From Robiginitomaculum sp. (lineage in GTDB: Bacteria; Pseudomonadota; Alphaproteobacteria; Caulobacterales; Maricaulaceae), in the NCBI GenBank assembly GCA_016765255.1, contig JAESQI010000280.1, positions 1 through 7,081 on the forward strand: a stretch of 7,081 bases of DNA, given 5' to 3'. The notes below the pieces were generated by a model. That model worked only from the letters and a program-made list of their open reading frames with translations. It ran no database searches and had not been told where the DNA came from. The position numbers and the translations under genes are program-made. Positions 1-5,758 of this stretch are shown here, one piece after another. Position 1 is the first letter of the stretch; each line of letters starts with the position of its first letter.

Positions 1-54
1 ACTAAGATGAGGGTTTTCGGATTCTAGAGTTTCGATGAGTTCAGATTTTAGCAT
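1..54 (-). CDS. ihfB: Integration host factor subunit beta, N-terminal fragment (runs off left edge)
   Basis: Reading the minus strand from the ATG at 54-52 gives MLKSELIETLESENPHLS, which matches the well-known start of IHF beta (xTKSELIERxxxxNPHLS). Only 18 codons lie in the window; the rest is beyond the left edge. IHF beta pairs with IHF alpha to make a sequence-specific DNA-bending heterodimer used in nucleoid structure, recombination and sigma-54 promoter activation. The ATG is preceded by an AAGAGGA Shine-Dalgarno at 64-58, with only three bases between it and the start codon. Position downstream of rpsA on the same strand is the usual one for this gene in proteobacteria and supports the call despite the short length. 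HU would be the main alternative, but the SELIE and NPHLS pattern together with the rpsA context favours IHF beta. Confidence 0.85.
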   Translation of the reverse strand, partial: MLKSELIETLESENPHLS

Positions 55-58
55 ATGT

Positions 59-110
59 CCTCTTGATACATTCCCAGTCGGGCTACGCCCTCCTCGCCTC
101 TTGATGTATT
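59..110. repeat. Duplicated 14-bp segment flanking a small hairpin in the ihfB leader
   Basis: On the plus strand, cctcttgatacatt (59-72) and cctcttgatgtatt (97-110) agree at 12 of 14 positions. The two differing bases make the inner parts complementary: atacat (66-71) can pair with atgtat (104-109). Between them lies a 4-bp stem, gggc (80-83) with gccc (87-90), and a 3-base loop. On the ihfB mRNA strand each copy contains an AAGAGG Shine-Dalgarno-like core, and the proximal copy is the real ribosome-binding site of ihfB. It could be a small dispersed repeat or a structured leader. Confidence 0.5.
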
Positions 111-136
111 TTGACCTTCAAACGTGGCCTCGTCAA
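108..136 (-). promoter_or_regulatory. Candidate promoter for ihfB
   Basis: On the minus strand a TTGACG box (136-131, five of six matches to the -35 consensus) is separated by 17 bp from CAAAAT (113-108, four of six to the -10). It lies just past the stop codon of the arsenate reductase-like gene and would give a leader of about 50 nt carrying the duplicated segment. This is a consensus match only. Confidence 0.35.
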
Positions 137-139
137 GGG

Positions 140-547
140 TTAGGACAAATCTAAATTTTTCAGACGGGATTTTATGTCGTCTCGTGCCATGCGAAAACGG
201 GTCAAAAGATCGCGTTTCGTCAATTTAGGGTCATCACTGGCGGGGTCGGTTAATGGCCAGTGCAGATGTTGAGTATTATTTGGTATAGTTGGGCATATTT
301 CGTCCGCGCACAGGGTAATAATAATATCAATGTCCTCTAAACTGATCTGGTCAATAGATTTAGATGTGCGCGCACCCATATCAATGCCAAGTTCCGCCAT
401 AACGGTCACTGCATATGGATTGACACATGTGGGGGTCGAGCCTGCGCTTTGCGCGACAATTCTTTCCCCAAACATTTGCCGGGCCAAACCTTCCGCCATT
501 TGGCTACGGGCGGAATTGGCGACACATAAAAATAGGATATTTTTCAT
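140..547 (-). CDS. Arsenate reductase / low-molecular-weight protein tyrosine phosphatase family protein
   Basis: The product has 135 residues, the usual length for a single-domain LMW-PTP fold. The phosphate-binding loop C8-VANSA-R14-S15 (C-x5-R-S) begins at residue 8, and the general-acid aspartate with its following proline (D101-P102) sits in HWPLTDPA. A cysteine pair, C80 and C85, sits in TLCADEICP; this is the region where thioredoxin-coupled ArsC enzymes (plasmid pI258 type) carry C82 and C89, here with a shorter spacing. In that family the loop cysteine attacks arsenate and the other cysteines relay electrons to thioredoxin; the same fold also serves as a tyrosine phosphatase. The cysteine pair favours arsenate reductase. 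The gene sits alone between rpsA and ihfB, with no arsR, acr3 or arsB visible. The start at 547 has no good Shine-Dalgarno. Exact substrate is uncertain. Confidence 0.8.
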   Translation of the reverse strand: MKNILFLCVANSARSQMAEGLARQMFGERIVAQSAGSTPTCVNPYAVTVMAELGIDMGARTSKSIDQISLEDIDIIITLCADEICPTIPNNTQHLHWPLTDPASDDPKLTKRDLLTRFRMARDDIKSRLKNLDLS

Positions 548-583
548 AGGTCATACTTAACAGAACAGGTGTGATTGTCCCAT

Positions 584-618
584 AAAAAAAGCCCCTTCGG
601 CGCAACCGAAAGGGCTTT
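584..618 (-). terminator. Rho-independent terminator of rpsA
   Basis: On the minus strand a 13-bp stem with one mismatch (AAAGCCC plus TTCGG pairing with CCGAA plus GGGCTTT; arms 588-600 and 606-618, loop 601-605) runs straight into a T tract (590-584). It starts 24 bp after the rpsA stop codon, so it should end the rpsA transcript and separate it from the arsenate reductase-like gene. Confidence 0.9.
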
Positions 619-641
619 ATATTTAAAACTGAGCGACAACC

Positions 642-2339
642 TTAGTCTTCGGTTTTCATGGCCGCGCCAAGGATGTCGCCAAGGGACGCGCCTGCATCAG
701 TTGAGCCGTATTGAGCCACAGCTTCTTTTTCTTCGGCATATTCAAGAGCCTTGATAGAGAGCAGTGCTTTGCCCGCTTTTTTGTCAAATTTGACAATCAG
801 CGCGTCAATTTTATCTCCAACAGCGAAGCGTTCAGGACGTTGATCGGAACGTTCACGAGACAAATCAGATTTCCGAATAAAGGCTTTGCCTTCATTGTCA
901 TCGCCGTAACTCACTTCAATACCGCCATTGTTCACTTCTGTGACAATACACGTAACCGTTTTGCCTTTAGAGGCTCCCGGCACTGCACCTGTGTCTTTGA
1001 TCAATTGTTTGATACCAAGTGAAATGCGTTCTTTCTCGATATTGACTTCGAGAATTTTCGCTTCAACCATGTCGCCTTTGGTATATGTTGCCAAAGCTTC
1101 CTCGCCTGATATATCCCAAGATAGATCAGACAAATGCGCCATGCCGTCAATTTCACCGTCAAGGCCGATAAACAGACCAAATTCGGTAATTGACCGAACT
1201 TCGCCTTTAATGGTTGACCCAACAGGGGAACGGTCAGTGAAGCTATCCCAAGGGTTATCTAGGAGTTGCTTAATGCCCAAAGAAATACGACGTTTTTCTG
1301 GATCAACTTCGAGGACAACAACTTCGATCTCTTGTGAGGTCGAAACGATTTTTCCCGGATGAATATTTTTCTTCGTCCAGCTCATTTCTGAAACATGGAC
1401 AAGACCTTCAACGCCTTCTTCAAGTTCGATAAAGGCGCCGTAATCTGCAATGTTGGAAACTGTACCGGTGAGTTTCGTACCCGATGGGTATTTAGCAACG
1501 GCAGCGAGCCAAGGATCTTCAGACAGTTGCTTCATACCAAGGCTAATGCGTTGCGTTTCCGCGTTGATACGGATGATTTTCACTTTGATAGTTTCGTCAA
1601 CGGTTAAAATTTGACTCGGATGGCTTACCCGACGCCATGACATATCTGTCACATGCAAGAGGCCATCAATGCCGCCAAGATCAACAAAGGCACCGTAATC
1701 AGTAATGTTTTTAACAATCCCTTCGCGCACTTCGCCTTCTTTGAGGTTATTCACCAATTCAGAGCGTTGCTCGGAGCGGCTTTCTTCCAAGATGGCACGG
1801 CGTGACACCACGATATTGCCACGAGGGCGATCCATTTTCAAAATCATAAATGGTTGGTCTTGGTTCATCAATGGCGCTATATCGCGTACTGGGCGAATGT
1901 CCACTTGTGAACCTGGCAAGAATGCATTGAGACCACCAAGGTCAACAGTAAATCCGCCTTTAACGCGGCTAACAATGGCGCCGTTAACAGGCTTACCGGC
2001 ATCAAATACTTTTTGCATTTTAATCCAGCCTTCTTCGCGGCGGGCTTTGTCGCGCGAGAGAACGGCGTCGCCAAGAGCATTTTCGATGCGCTCAAGGTAA
2101 ATATCAACTTCGTCGCCGACGGCAACGGCAGTATCATCGCCCGGTGTATAGAATTCACGTAGCGGAATACGACCTTCGGTTTTTAGGCCTACATCGACAA
2201 TAACCATGTCTTTTTCAAGGGCGGTAACAGTGCCTTTAATGACACTGCCTTCGGTCATTGAAGTGGTCTCTAGGGACGCTTCCAACATGGAAGCAAAATC
2301 ATCAGTGGTGGGATTGAGGGTTTCTTGAGCTGCGCTCAT
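642..2339 (-). CDS. rpsA: 30S ribosomal protein S1
   Basis: The 565-residue product contains six S1 RNA-binding repeats, at about residues 29-98, 114-182, 200-270, 286-357, 373-444 and 458-531. Repeats 3 to 5 show the strongest signature (YGAFVDLGGIDGLLHVTDMSW, YGAFIELEEGVEGLVHVSEMSW, FGLFIGLDGEIDGMAHLSDLSW). The length and repeat number match proteobacterial S1, which binds the small subunit and recruits or unfolds mRNA during initiation. I chose the ATG at 2339 because GGAG lies nine bases upstream. An in-frame TTG at 2354 would add five residues but would place that Shine-Dalgarno inside the gene. The gene lies downstream of cmk on the same strand, with its own candidate promoter, and ends in a strong terminator. 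Confidence 0.97.
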   Translation of the reverse strand: MSAAQETLNPTTDDFASMLEASLETTSMTEGSVIKGTVTALEKDMVIVDVGLKTEGRIPLREFYTPGDDTAVAVGDEVDIYLERIENALGDAVLSRDKARREEGWIKMQKVFDAGKPVNGAIVSRVKGGFTVDLGGLNAFLPGSQVDIRPVRDIAPLMNQDQPFMILKMDRPRGNIVVSRRAILEESRSEQRSELVNNLKEGEVREGIVKNITDYGAFVDLGGIDGLLHVTDMSWRRVSHPSQILTVDETIKVKIIRINAETQRISLGMKQLSEDPWLAAVAKYPSGTKLTGTVSNIADYGAFIELEEGVEGLVHVSEMSWTKKNIHPGKIVSTSQEIEVVVLEVDPEKRRISLGIKQLLDNPWDSFTDRSPVGSTIKGEVRSITEFGLFIGLDGEIDGMAHLSDLSWDISGEEALATYTKGDMVEAKILEVNIEKERISLGIKQLIKDTGAVPGASKGKTVTCIVTEVNNGGIEVSYGDDNEGKAFIRKSDLSRERSDQRPERFAVGDKIDALIVKFDKKAGKALLSIKALEYAEEKEAVAQYGSTDAGASLGDILGAAMKTED

Positions 2340-2368
2340 AGTCTTGGTCTCCAAAATATATTTACATG

Positions 2369-2408
2369 CCGATTGGTTGGTTCCAACGGTCTAGCCCAGC
2401 CAATCCGG
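2369..2408 (-). promoter_or_regulatory. rpsA leader hairpin next to AU-rich ribosome-binding region
   Basis: The plus-strand arms ccgattgg (2369-2376) and ccaatccgg (2400-2408) are complementary with one bulged base, and a GTTGG/CCAAC element lies inside the loop. On the mRNA the hairpin is followed by an A/U-rich run (TGTAAATATATTTT) and then the GGAG Shine-Dalgarno of rpsA. S1 prefers AU-rich single-stranded leaders, and in E. coli S1 represses its own translation through its leader. A similar autogenous site here is my inference. Confidence 0.4.
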
Positions 2409-2496
2409 GCGTCTCAGTGTTCGGGCTGTTACAGTTTAAAGCTTATGCTGACCTTAATACGGTCTCCACCACGGAGTTTCCGTCTCGAACGCCGCT

Positions 2497-2525
2497 CTCA
2501 TAGCCAGTTTTGGCGACAGGTGCAA
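2497..2525 (-). promoter_or_regulatory. Candidate promoter for rpsA
   Basis: On the minus strand CTTGCAC (TTGCAC at 2525-2520) lies 17 bp from TATGAG (2502-2497), preceded by GC. This resembles alphaproteobacterial house-keeping promoters of the CTTG-N17-CTAT kind. It would give a leader of about 150 nt containing the hairpin at 2369-2408. The match to consensus is partial, so it is only a candidate. Confidence 0.35.
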
Positions 2526-2583
2526 GGGCGGATTTCAGGGGAAATATTGCTGTACAAACCCTTCTTCTATCATTCCCACACTA

Positions 2584-2667
2584 TGTCATTCCAGTGCAAG
2601 CTGGAAACCGACACAACACTCAAACCTAAGAGCTTGCAGCAGACCCCGTATCAAGTACGGGATGACA
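2584..2667. repeat. Palindromic intergenic repeat element with two internal hairpins
   Basis: The outer arms are tgtcattcc (2584-2592) and gggatgaca (2659-2667), complementary at eight of nine bases. Inside are two hairpins: ttccag/ctggaa (2589-2594 with 2601-2606) and cccgta/tacggg (2645-2650 with 2656-2661). A further pair, tgcaagct and agcttgca (2595-2602 with 2631-2638), links the halves. Ends of the form GTCATTCC...GGATGAC recur in dispersed intergenic repeats of many Alphaproteobacteria (from memory). It lies 19 bp after the cmk stop codon and could stabilise or end the aroA-cmk mRNA. Confidence 0.6.
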
Positions 2668-2686
2668 GGGAGTGGCATGCTTAAAC

Positions 2687-3328
2687 CTAACCATTCAAAA
2701 CCGCATCAACCACCATCTTCGCGGCCTCAAATGCTGCCTCTATGGACAAATTACTTGTGTCCAATAAATGGGCGTCATTTGCTGGTTTTAAGGGGGATTT
2801 TGCGCGGGTCATGTCGCGGGTGTCGCGCTCGCTGAGTTGGGCGAGGACTTCGGCGTAGGTTATACTTTCGCCGTAACCAAGCAGCTCCTTATACCGCCGC
2901 TCGGCCCGTATATTCGGATCTGCGTCCACATAGAGCTTTACGTCCGCATTTGGGCAGATAACCGTACCGATATCGCGGCCATCTAGGACGGCACCTTTAA
3001 AAGGTTTTGCAGGCTTATTGGCAAAATCCTGTTGAAAGGTCAGCAAGGCCGCCCGTACGTCTGGGTGCACTGCAACTTTTGACGCCGCTTCGCCCACAGG
3101 GCCACTCTTTAAAATAGGATCATTGAGGTCTGACGATATTAGGGTTTGCGCAAGTTTTGCACAGGCCACATTATCATCCAGTGCAATATGGTCGGTTAAG
3201 GCCTTGTGGGCGACGGCGCGGTATAATTTTCCTGAATCCAAATACCCAAAGCCGTAATGGGCGGCCAGTTTTTTAGCCAATGTACCTTTACCCGAGGAAA
3301 AGGTTCCGTCTATGGCTATAATTGTCAT
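2687..3328 (-). CDS. cmk: Cytidylate (CMP/dCMP) kinase
   Basis: The 213-residue protein is the usual size for bacterial Cmk. It begins with a Walker A loop, GTFSSGKGT (residues 8-16), followed by the CMP-binding YLDSGKLYR (29-37). Next come LDGRDIGTVICPNADVKLYV (115-134), which carries the conserved D-G-R-D-I-G-T, and the C-terminal RDTRDMTRAKSPLKPANDA (168-186), whose arginines form the lid and nucleotide site. The enzyme transfers phosphate from ATP to CMP and dCMP in the cytoplasm, feeding CDP/dCDP synthesis. Its ATG overlaps the TAA stop of aroA by one base (TAATG), and AAGGG inside the end of aroA serves as Shine-Dalgarno, so translation is probably coupled to aroA. It ends at a TAG, followed closely by the palindromic repeat. 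Confidence 0.96.
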   Translation of the reverse strand: MTIIAIDGTFSSGKGTLAKKLAAHYGFGYLDSGKLYRAVAHKALTDHIALDDNVACAKLAQTLISSDLNDPILKSGPVGEAASKVAVHPDVRAALLTFQQDFANKPAKPFKGAVLDGRDIGTVICPNADVKLYVDADPNIRAERRYKELLGYGESITYAEVLAQLSERDTRDMTRAKSPLKPANDAHLLDTSNLSIEAAFEAAKMVVDAVLNG

Positions 3329-4701
3329 TATGAGCCCTTCATCAGAATATACTCTATAGGGGCGCCAAGCGTCCCCATCAAATCAAAAAATGTCGGGAAG
3401 CTAGTGGCAATCATCGAAGCGTCATCAATGCTAACGGGGGTTTGTGTCCCAAGCCCCAAAATGAGTGCGCTCATAGCAATGCGGTGATCATGCTCGGTTT
3501 TAACATGACCGCCGCCTTTAATGGGTGTGTATTGATTGGCCAATTGCCGTGTCCCGCTCACTTTAAGGCTGTCGCCATCAATCGACGCTTTCACCCCGTT
3601 TTTGGAAAGAAGAGTATAGGTAGCTGCCAAGCGGTCGCTTTCTTTCACCCGCAATTCCCCGAGGCCGTGCATAACGGTGTCACCCTTGGCAAATGCGGCA
3701 ATAACTGCGAGAATAGGGTATTCGTCCACCATTGAGGGGACTCGGGCCGCAGACACCGTGACACCGATCAAGCGAGAATGGCGCACATGAAGGTCGGCAA
3801 TGGTTTCGCCGCCGCTACGCCTAAAATTATCGGCTCGTAAAAACGCCCCCATTTCGGTGAGAACTTCAAACAAGCCCGTTCTTGTCGGGTTCATCATTAC
3901 GTTTTCAACCACGATATCAGAGCCCGGTACAATCAAAGCTGCCGCAATCAGAAAGGCTGCCGATGAAGGGTCACCTGGTACTTTGATGTTGGTTGCCTTT
4001 AACAGCGCCAGCCCTGTTACCCCGACGATTTGCCCGTCGCCCGATTTTTTACGGGTAATGTGCGCGCCAAACGCTGTGAGCATATTTTCCGTATGATCGC
4101 GGGTCAGGCGCGTTTCCGTGATTTGTGTTATGCCCTTGGTATTGAGACCAGCCAACATGAGTGCGGATTTAACTTGCGCGGACGCATGAAGCGGGGTGTA
4201 GGCGATTGGGTTGAGATTACCGCCCTTGGTTTGGCGTATCGGTAATTTACCTTCATTTGAGCTAAATTTGGCTCCCATTTGTGTGAGCGGATCAAGCACT
4301 CGCCCCATAGGCCTCGCCGATAAACTCTGGTCGCCACTATAATCCACGCGAATGTTAAAACCACTCGCGGCCCCCATGACGAGGCGAACCCCCGTGCCTG
4401 CATTGCCAAAATTAACAGGGGCGCTCGGTGATTTCCATCCCTTCGCGCCTCGCCCCGTAACTTGCCAATGTCCATCGCCGAGCCGTTTTACCTTGGCCCC
4501 AAAACTTTTCATCGCCTCGCTTGTGCGCAAAATATCGTCACCCTCCAGCAAGCCTGTTATCTCGGTTGTGCCTTCAGCCAGCGCGCCCAGAATAAAAGCA
4601 CGGTGAGAGATGGATTTGTCGCCCGGAGCTCGAACGGAGCCATGAAGCGGATTTTGCGGCATTTTCGCCCGAGTATGTTTCGAGGTATGATGATTTTTCA
4701 T
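3328..4701 (-). CDS. aroA: 3-phosphoshikimate 1-carboxyvinyltransferase (EPSP synthase)
   Basis: With the start chosen here the product has 457 residues, close to the 455 of the Agrobacterium CP4 enzyme, which it resembles in layout. Landmarks are PGDKSISHR (residues 26-34), FGNAGTGVRL (98-107), TRDHTENML (200-208), VPGDPSSAAF (241-250), the catalytic-region DEYPI (326-330), RVKESDRLA (351-359) and HDHRIAMS (404-411). It condenses shikimate-3-phosphate with phosphoenolpyruvate in chorismate synthesis. The reading frame stays open up to an ATG at 4791 (487 residues), but the extra 30 residues are unlike other family N-termini. ATG 4701 leaves about 20 residues before the first strand, as expected; ATG 4662 is a third option. 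None has a strong Shine-Dalgarno, so the start is uncertain. The stop overlaps the cmk start. Confidence 0.95.
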   Translation of the reverse strand: MKNHHTSKHTRAKMPQNPLHGSVRAPGDKSISHRAFILGALAEGTTEITGLLEGDDILRTSEAMKSFGAKVKRLGDGHWQVTGRGAKGWKSPSAPVNFGNAGTGVRLVMGAASGFNIRVDYSGDQSLSARPMGRVLDPLTQMGAKFSSNEGKLPIRQTKGGNLNPIAYTPLHASAQVKSALMLAGLNTKGITQITETRLTRDHTENMLTAFGAHITRKKSGDGQIVGVTGLALLKATNIKVPGDPSSAAFLIAAALIVPGSDIVVENVMMNPTRTGLFEVLTEMGAFLRADNFRRSGGETIADLHVRHSRLIGVTVSAARVPSMVDEYPILAVIAAFAKGDTVMHGLGELRVKESDRLAATYTLLSKNGVKASIDGDSLKVSGTRQLANQYTPIKGGGHVKTEHDHRIAMSALILGLGTQTPVSIDDASMIATSFPTFFDLMGTLGAPIEYILMKGS

Positions 4702-4835
4702 CTTAAAAACCCATTTTTTGCAGCCATTGTCCGTCATTCCTGCTATTTGTTTGTTGACTTGGCCAAATGAACCGCTAATCAACAAATACATGACCGTGCT
4801 CTTTAAAAGGGGCGCGGGGAAATTACAAGGTTATT

Positions 4836-4849
4836 GCGCAATTTTGCGC
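4836..4849. promoter_or_regulatory. Perfect palindrome in the divergent aroA / TIGR02300 intergenic region
   Basis: gcgcaa (4836-4841) and ttgcgc (4844-4849) form an exact inverted repeat with a 2-base spacer, 20 bp upstream of the GTG start of the plus-strand gene. It could be an operator shared by the divergent genes or a small leader hairpin. I could not define convincing -35/-10 boxes on either side. Confidence 0.3.
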
Positions 4850-4869
4850 CTGTTAATAGGATGAATTAA

Positions 4870-5316
4870 GTGGCAAAAGTTAATCTGGGCGAAAAACAAG
4901 CCTGTCCTGAATGTGAAAAGAAGTTTTACGACCTTACAAAGCGGCCTGCGATTTGCCCCTATTGTTCGTTTAGTTTTGATCCGACCGAACTCACAGCTAA
5001 ACCAAGTGCCGCCCCGACAAATATTGACGAGACCGCAAAAGACAAGCCTGAAACCGAAACCGACGAAGAAGACGTGGACGAAGACGAAGCAACGGCCAAA
5101 GAATTAGAACTTGATGGGGATAGTGCAAATTTTGGCAGCGACGGTAACGGCGACGGTGATGATGACGGCGGCGCAAGCAGATCAACGCCTGATATGGACG
5201 GCTTTCAATCAAGTGACGACGAAGATGAGGACGGCGCCTCAACAGCTGAAGACGAAGATGATGCCCGCCCGCCAACCCAAAAGGACGGCGAAGAGCCAGA
5301 AGAAGTCGAAATTTAA
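4870..5316 (+). CDS. TIGR02300-family (FYDLN acid domain) zinc-ribbon protein with acidic tail
   Basis: The 148-residue product begins with a compact zinc-ribbon: C12-P-E-C15, then KKFYDLTKRPAI, then C29-P-Y-C32. This matches the family whose hallmark is FYDLN followed by a highly acidic, low-complexity tail; here the motif reads FYDLT. From about residue 55 the protein is dominated by Asp, Glu, Gly and Ser with few hydrophobic residues, and is probably disordered. The family is largely confined to Alphaproteobacteria and has no assigned function that I know of. The start is GTG with AGGA eight bases upstream. Its position divergent from aroA and directly before tRNA-Ala is a familiar arrangement. 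Nucleic-acid or protein binding through the ribbon is a guess. Confidence 0.85.
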   Translation: MAKVNLGEKQACPECEKKFYDLTKRPAICPYCSFSFDPTELTAKPSAAPTNIDETAKDKPETETDEEDVDEDEATAKELELDGDSANFGSDGNGDGDDDGGASRSTPDMDGFQSSDDEDEDGASTAEDEDDARPPTQKDGEEPEEVEI

Positions 5317-5322
5317 TACCAA

Positions 5323-5338
5323 GACGGGCCTGCCCGTC
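5323..5338 (+). other. Short GC-rich hairpin between the TIGR02300 gene and tRNA-Ala
   Basis: gacggg (5323-5328) pairs with cccgtc (5333-5338) around a 4-base loop, six bases after the stop codon. There is no T tract, so it is not a standard terminator. It may protect the mRNA end or help separate the mRNA from the tRNA precursor if the two are cotranscribed. Confidence 0.4.
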
Positions 5339-5348
5339 ACACCTTGAT

Positions 5349-5424
<76 letters not shown>

Positions 5425-5758
5425 CTTCCCTTACAATTTTCAATATATAAAACAATGGGTTAAATGTGAGTTGCACACTATTCGGAGTTGCAGTCACTCA
5501 TCTGTATGAGGTCGGGTGTTACTCGTTGGTCACTCTGGATATATGCTGTTGAAGTCTGGGAATCGGTGGCATAGTATCGCTCCATCTTTAACGCAAATGT
5601 TAAAGTTTTGCGACGACCCGTTGAACCCACACCCAAAAGTAGACATAAAGCTTTCTAGACGTCAAATCAAATATTATACTTGGTCTCGCGTAATATTACC
5701 TATCATCTGCTAATCATTAACAATGTTCAATATGAGCAGTGCTGAAAATTCATTTTTC
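5425..5758. other. 334-bp gap after tRNA-Ala without a convincing gene
   Basis: This AT-richer stretch separates tRNA-Ala from the minus-strand membrane protein gene. The longest reading frame is a GTG-started 65-codon frame on the plus strand (5516-5713). It has no Shine-Dalgarno or recognisable motif, and I do not call it. Visible structure is limited to a duplicated gagttgca (5468-5475 and 5485-5492) bracketed by tgagt/actca, and a 7-bp AT-rich hairpin at 5586-5605. No copy of the tRNA 3' end, integrase fragment or insertion-sequence end is apparent. Confidence 0.5.
5586..5605 (+). other. AT-rich hairpin followed by a short T run
   Basis: ctttaac (5586-5592) pairs with gttaaag (5599-5605) around a 6-base loop and is followed by tttt on the plus strand. 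It could be a weak terminator for transcripts leaving tRNA-Ala, but the stem is AT-rich and lies about 160 bp away. Confidence 0.25.

Noticed and set aside
330..560. 76-codon plus-strand frame over the arsenate reductase-like gene
   Set aside because: Antisense shadow of a gene with clear catalytic motifs on the minus strand.
2340..2354. TTG start for rpsA five codons upstream of the chosen ATG
   Set aside because: It would place the GGAG Shine-Dalgarno inside the coding sequence and has no ribosome-binding site of its own.
2325..2684. 119-codon plus-strand frame across the cmk-rpsA gap
   Set aside because: It overlaps the rpsA start and runs through the palindromic repeat and the rpsA leader; the product is of low-quality composition with no motif and no Shine-Dalgarno.
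4724..4738. Half copy of the GTCATTCC repeat upstream of aroA
   Set aside because: Only one arm is present and no partner arm is found nearby, so it may be coincidence.
4861..4869. ATG-AAT-TAA mini-frame directly abutting the GTG start of the TIGR02300 gene
   Set aside because: A two-codon frame in phase with the gene is curious, but its ATG overlaps the AGGA Shine-Dalgarno and has no spacing for its own ribosome-binding site; most likely chance.
4997..5275. 92-codon minus-strand frame opposite the acidic tail
   Set aside because: The Arg/His/Leu-rich product is the complement of repetitive Asp/Glu/Gly codons on the plus strand, not a real gene.
5516..5713. 65-codon plus-strand frame after tRNA-Ala
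   Set aside because: It depends on a GTG start without Shine-Dalgarno and shows no recognisable motif; mentioned only as content of the gap.
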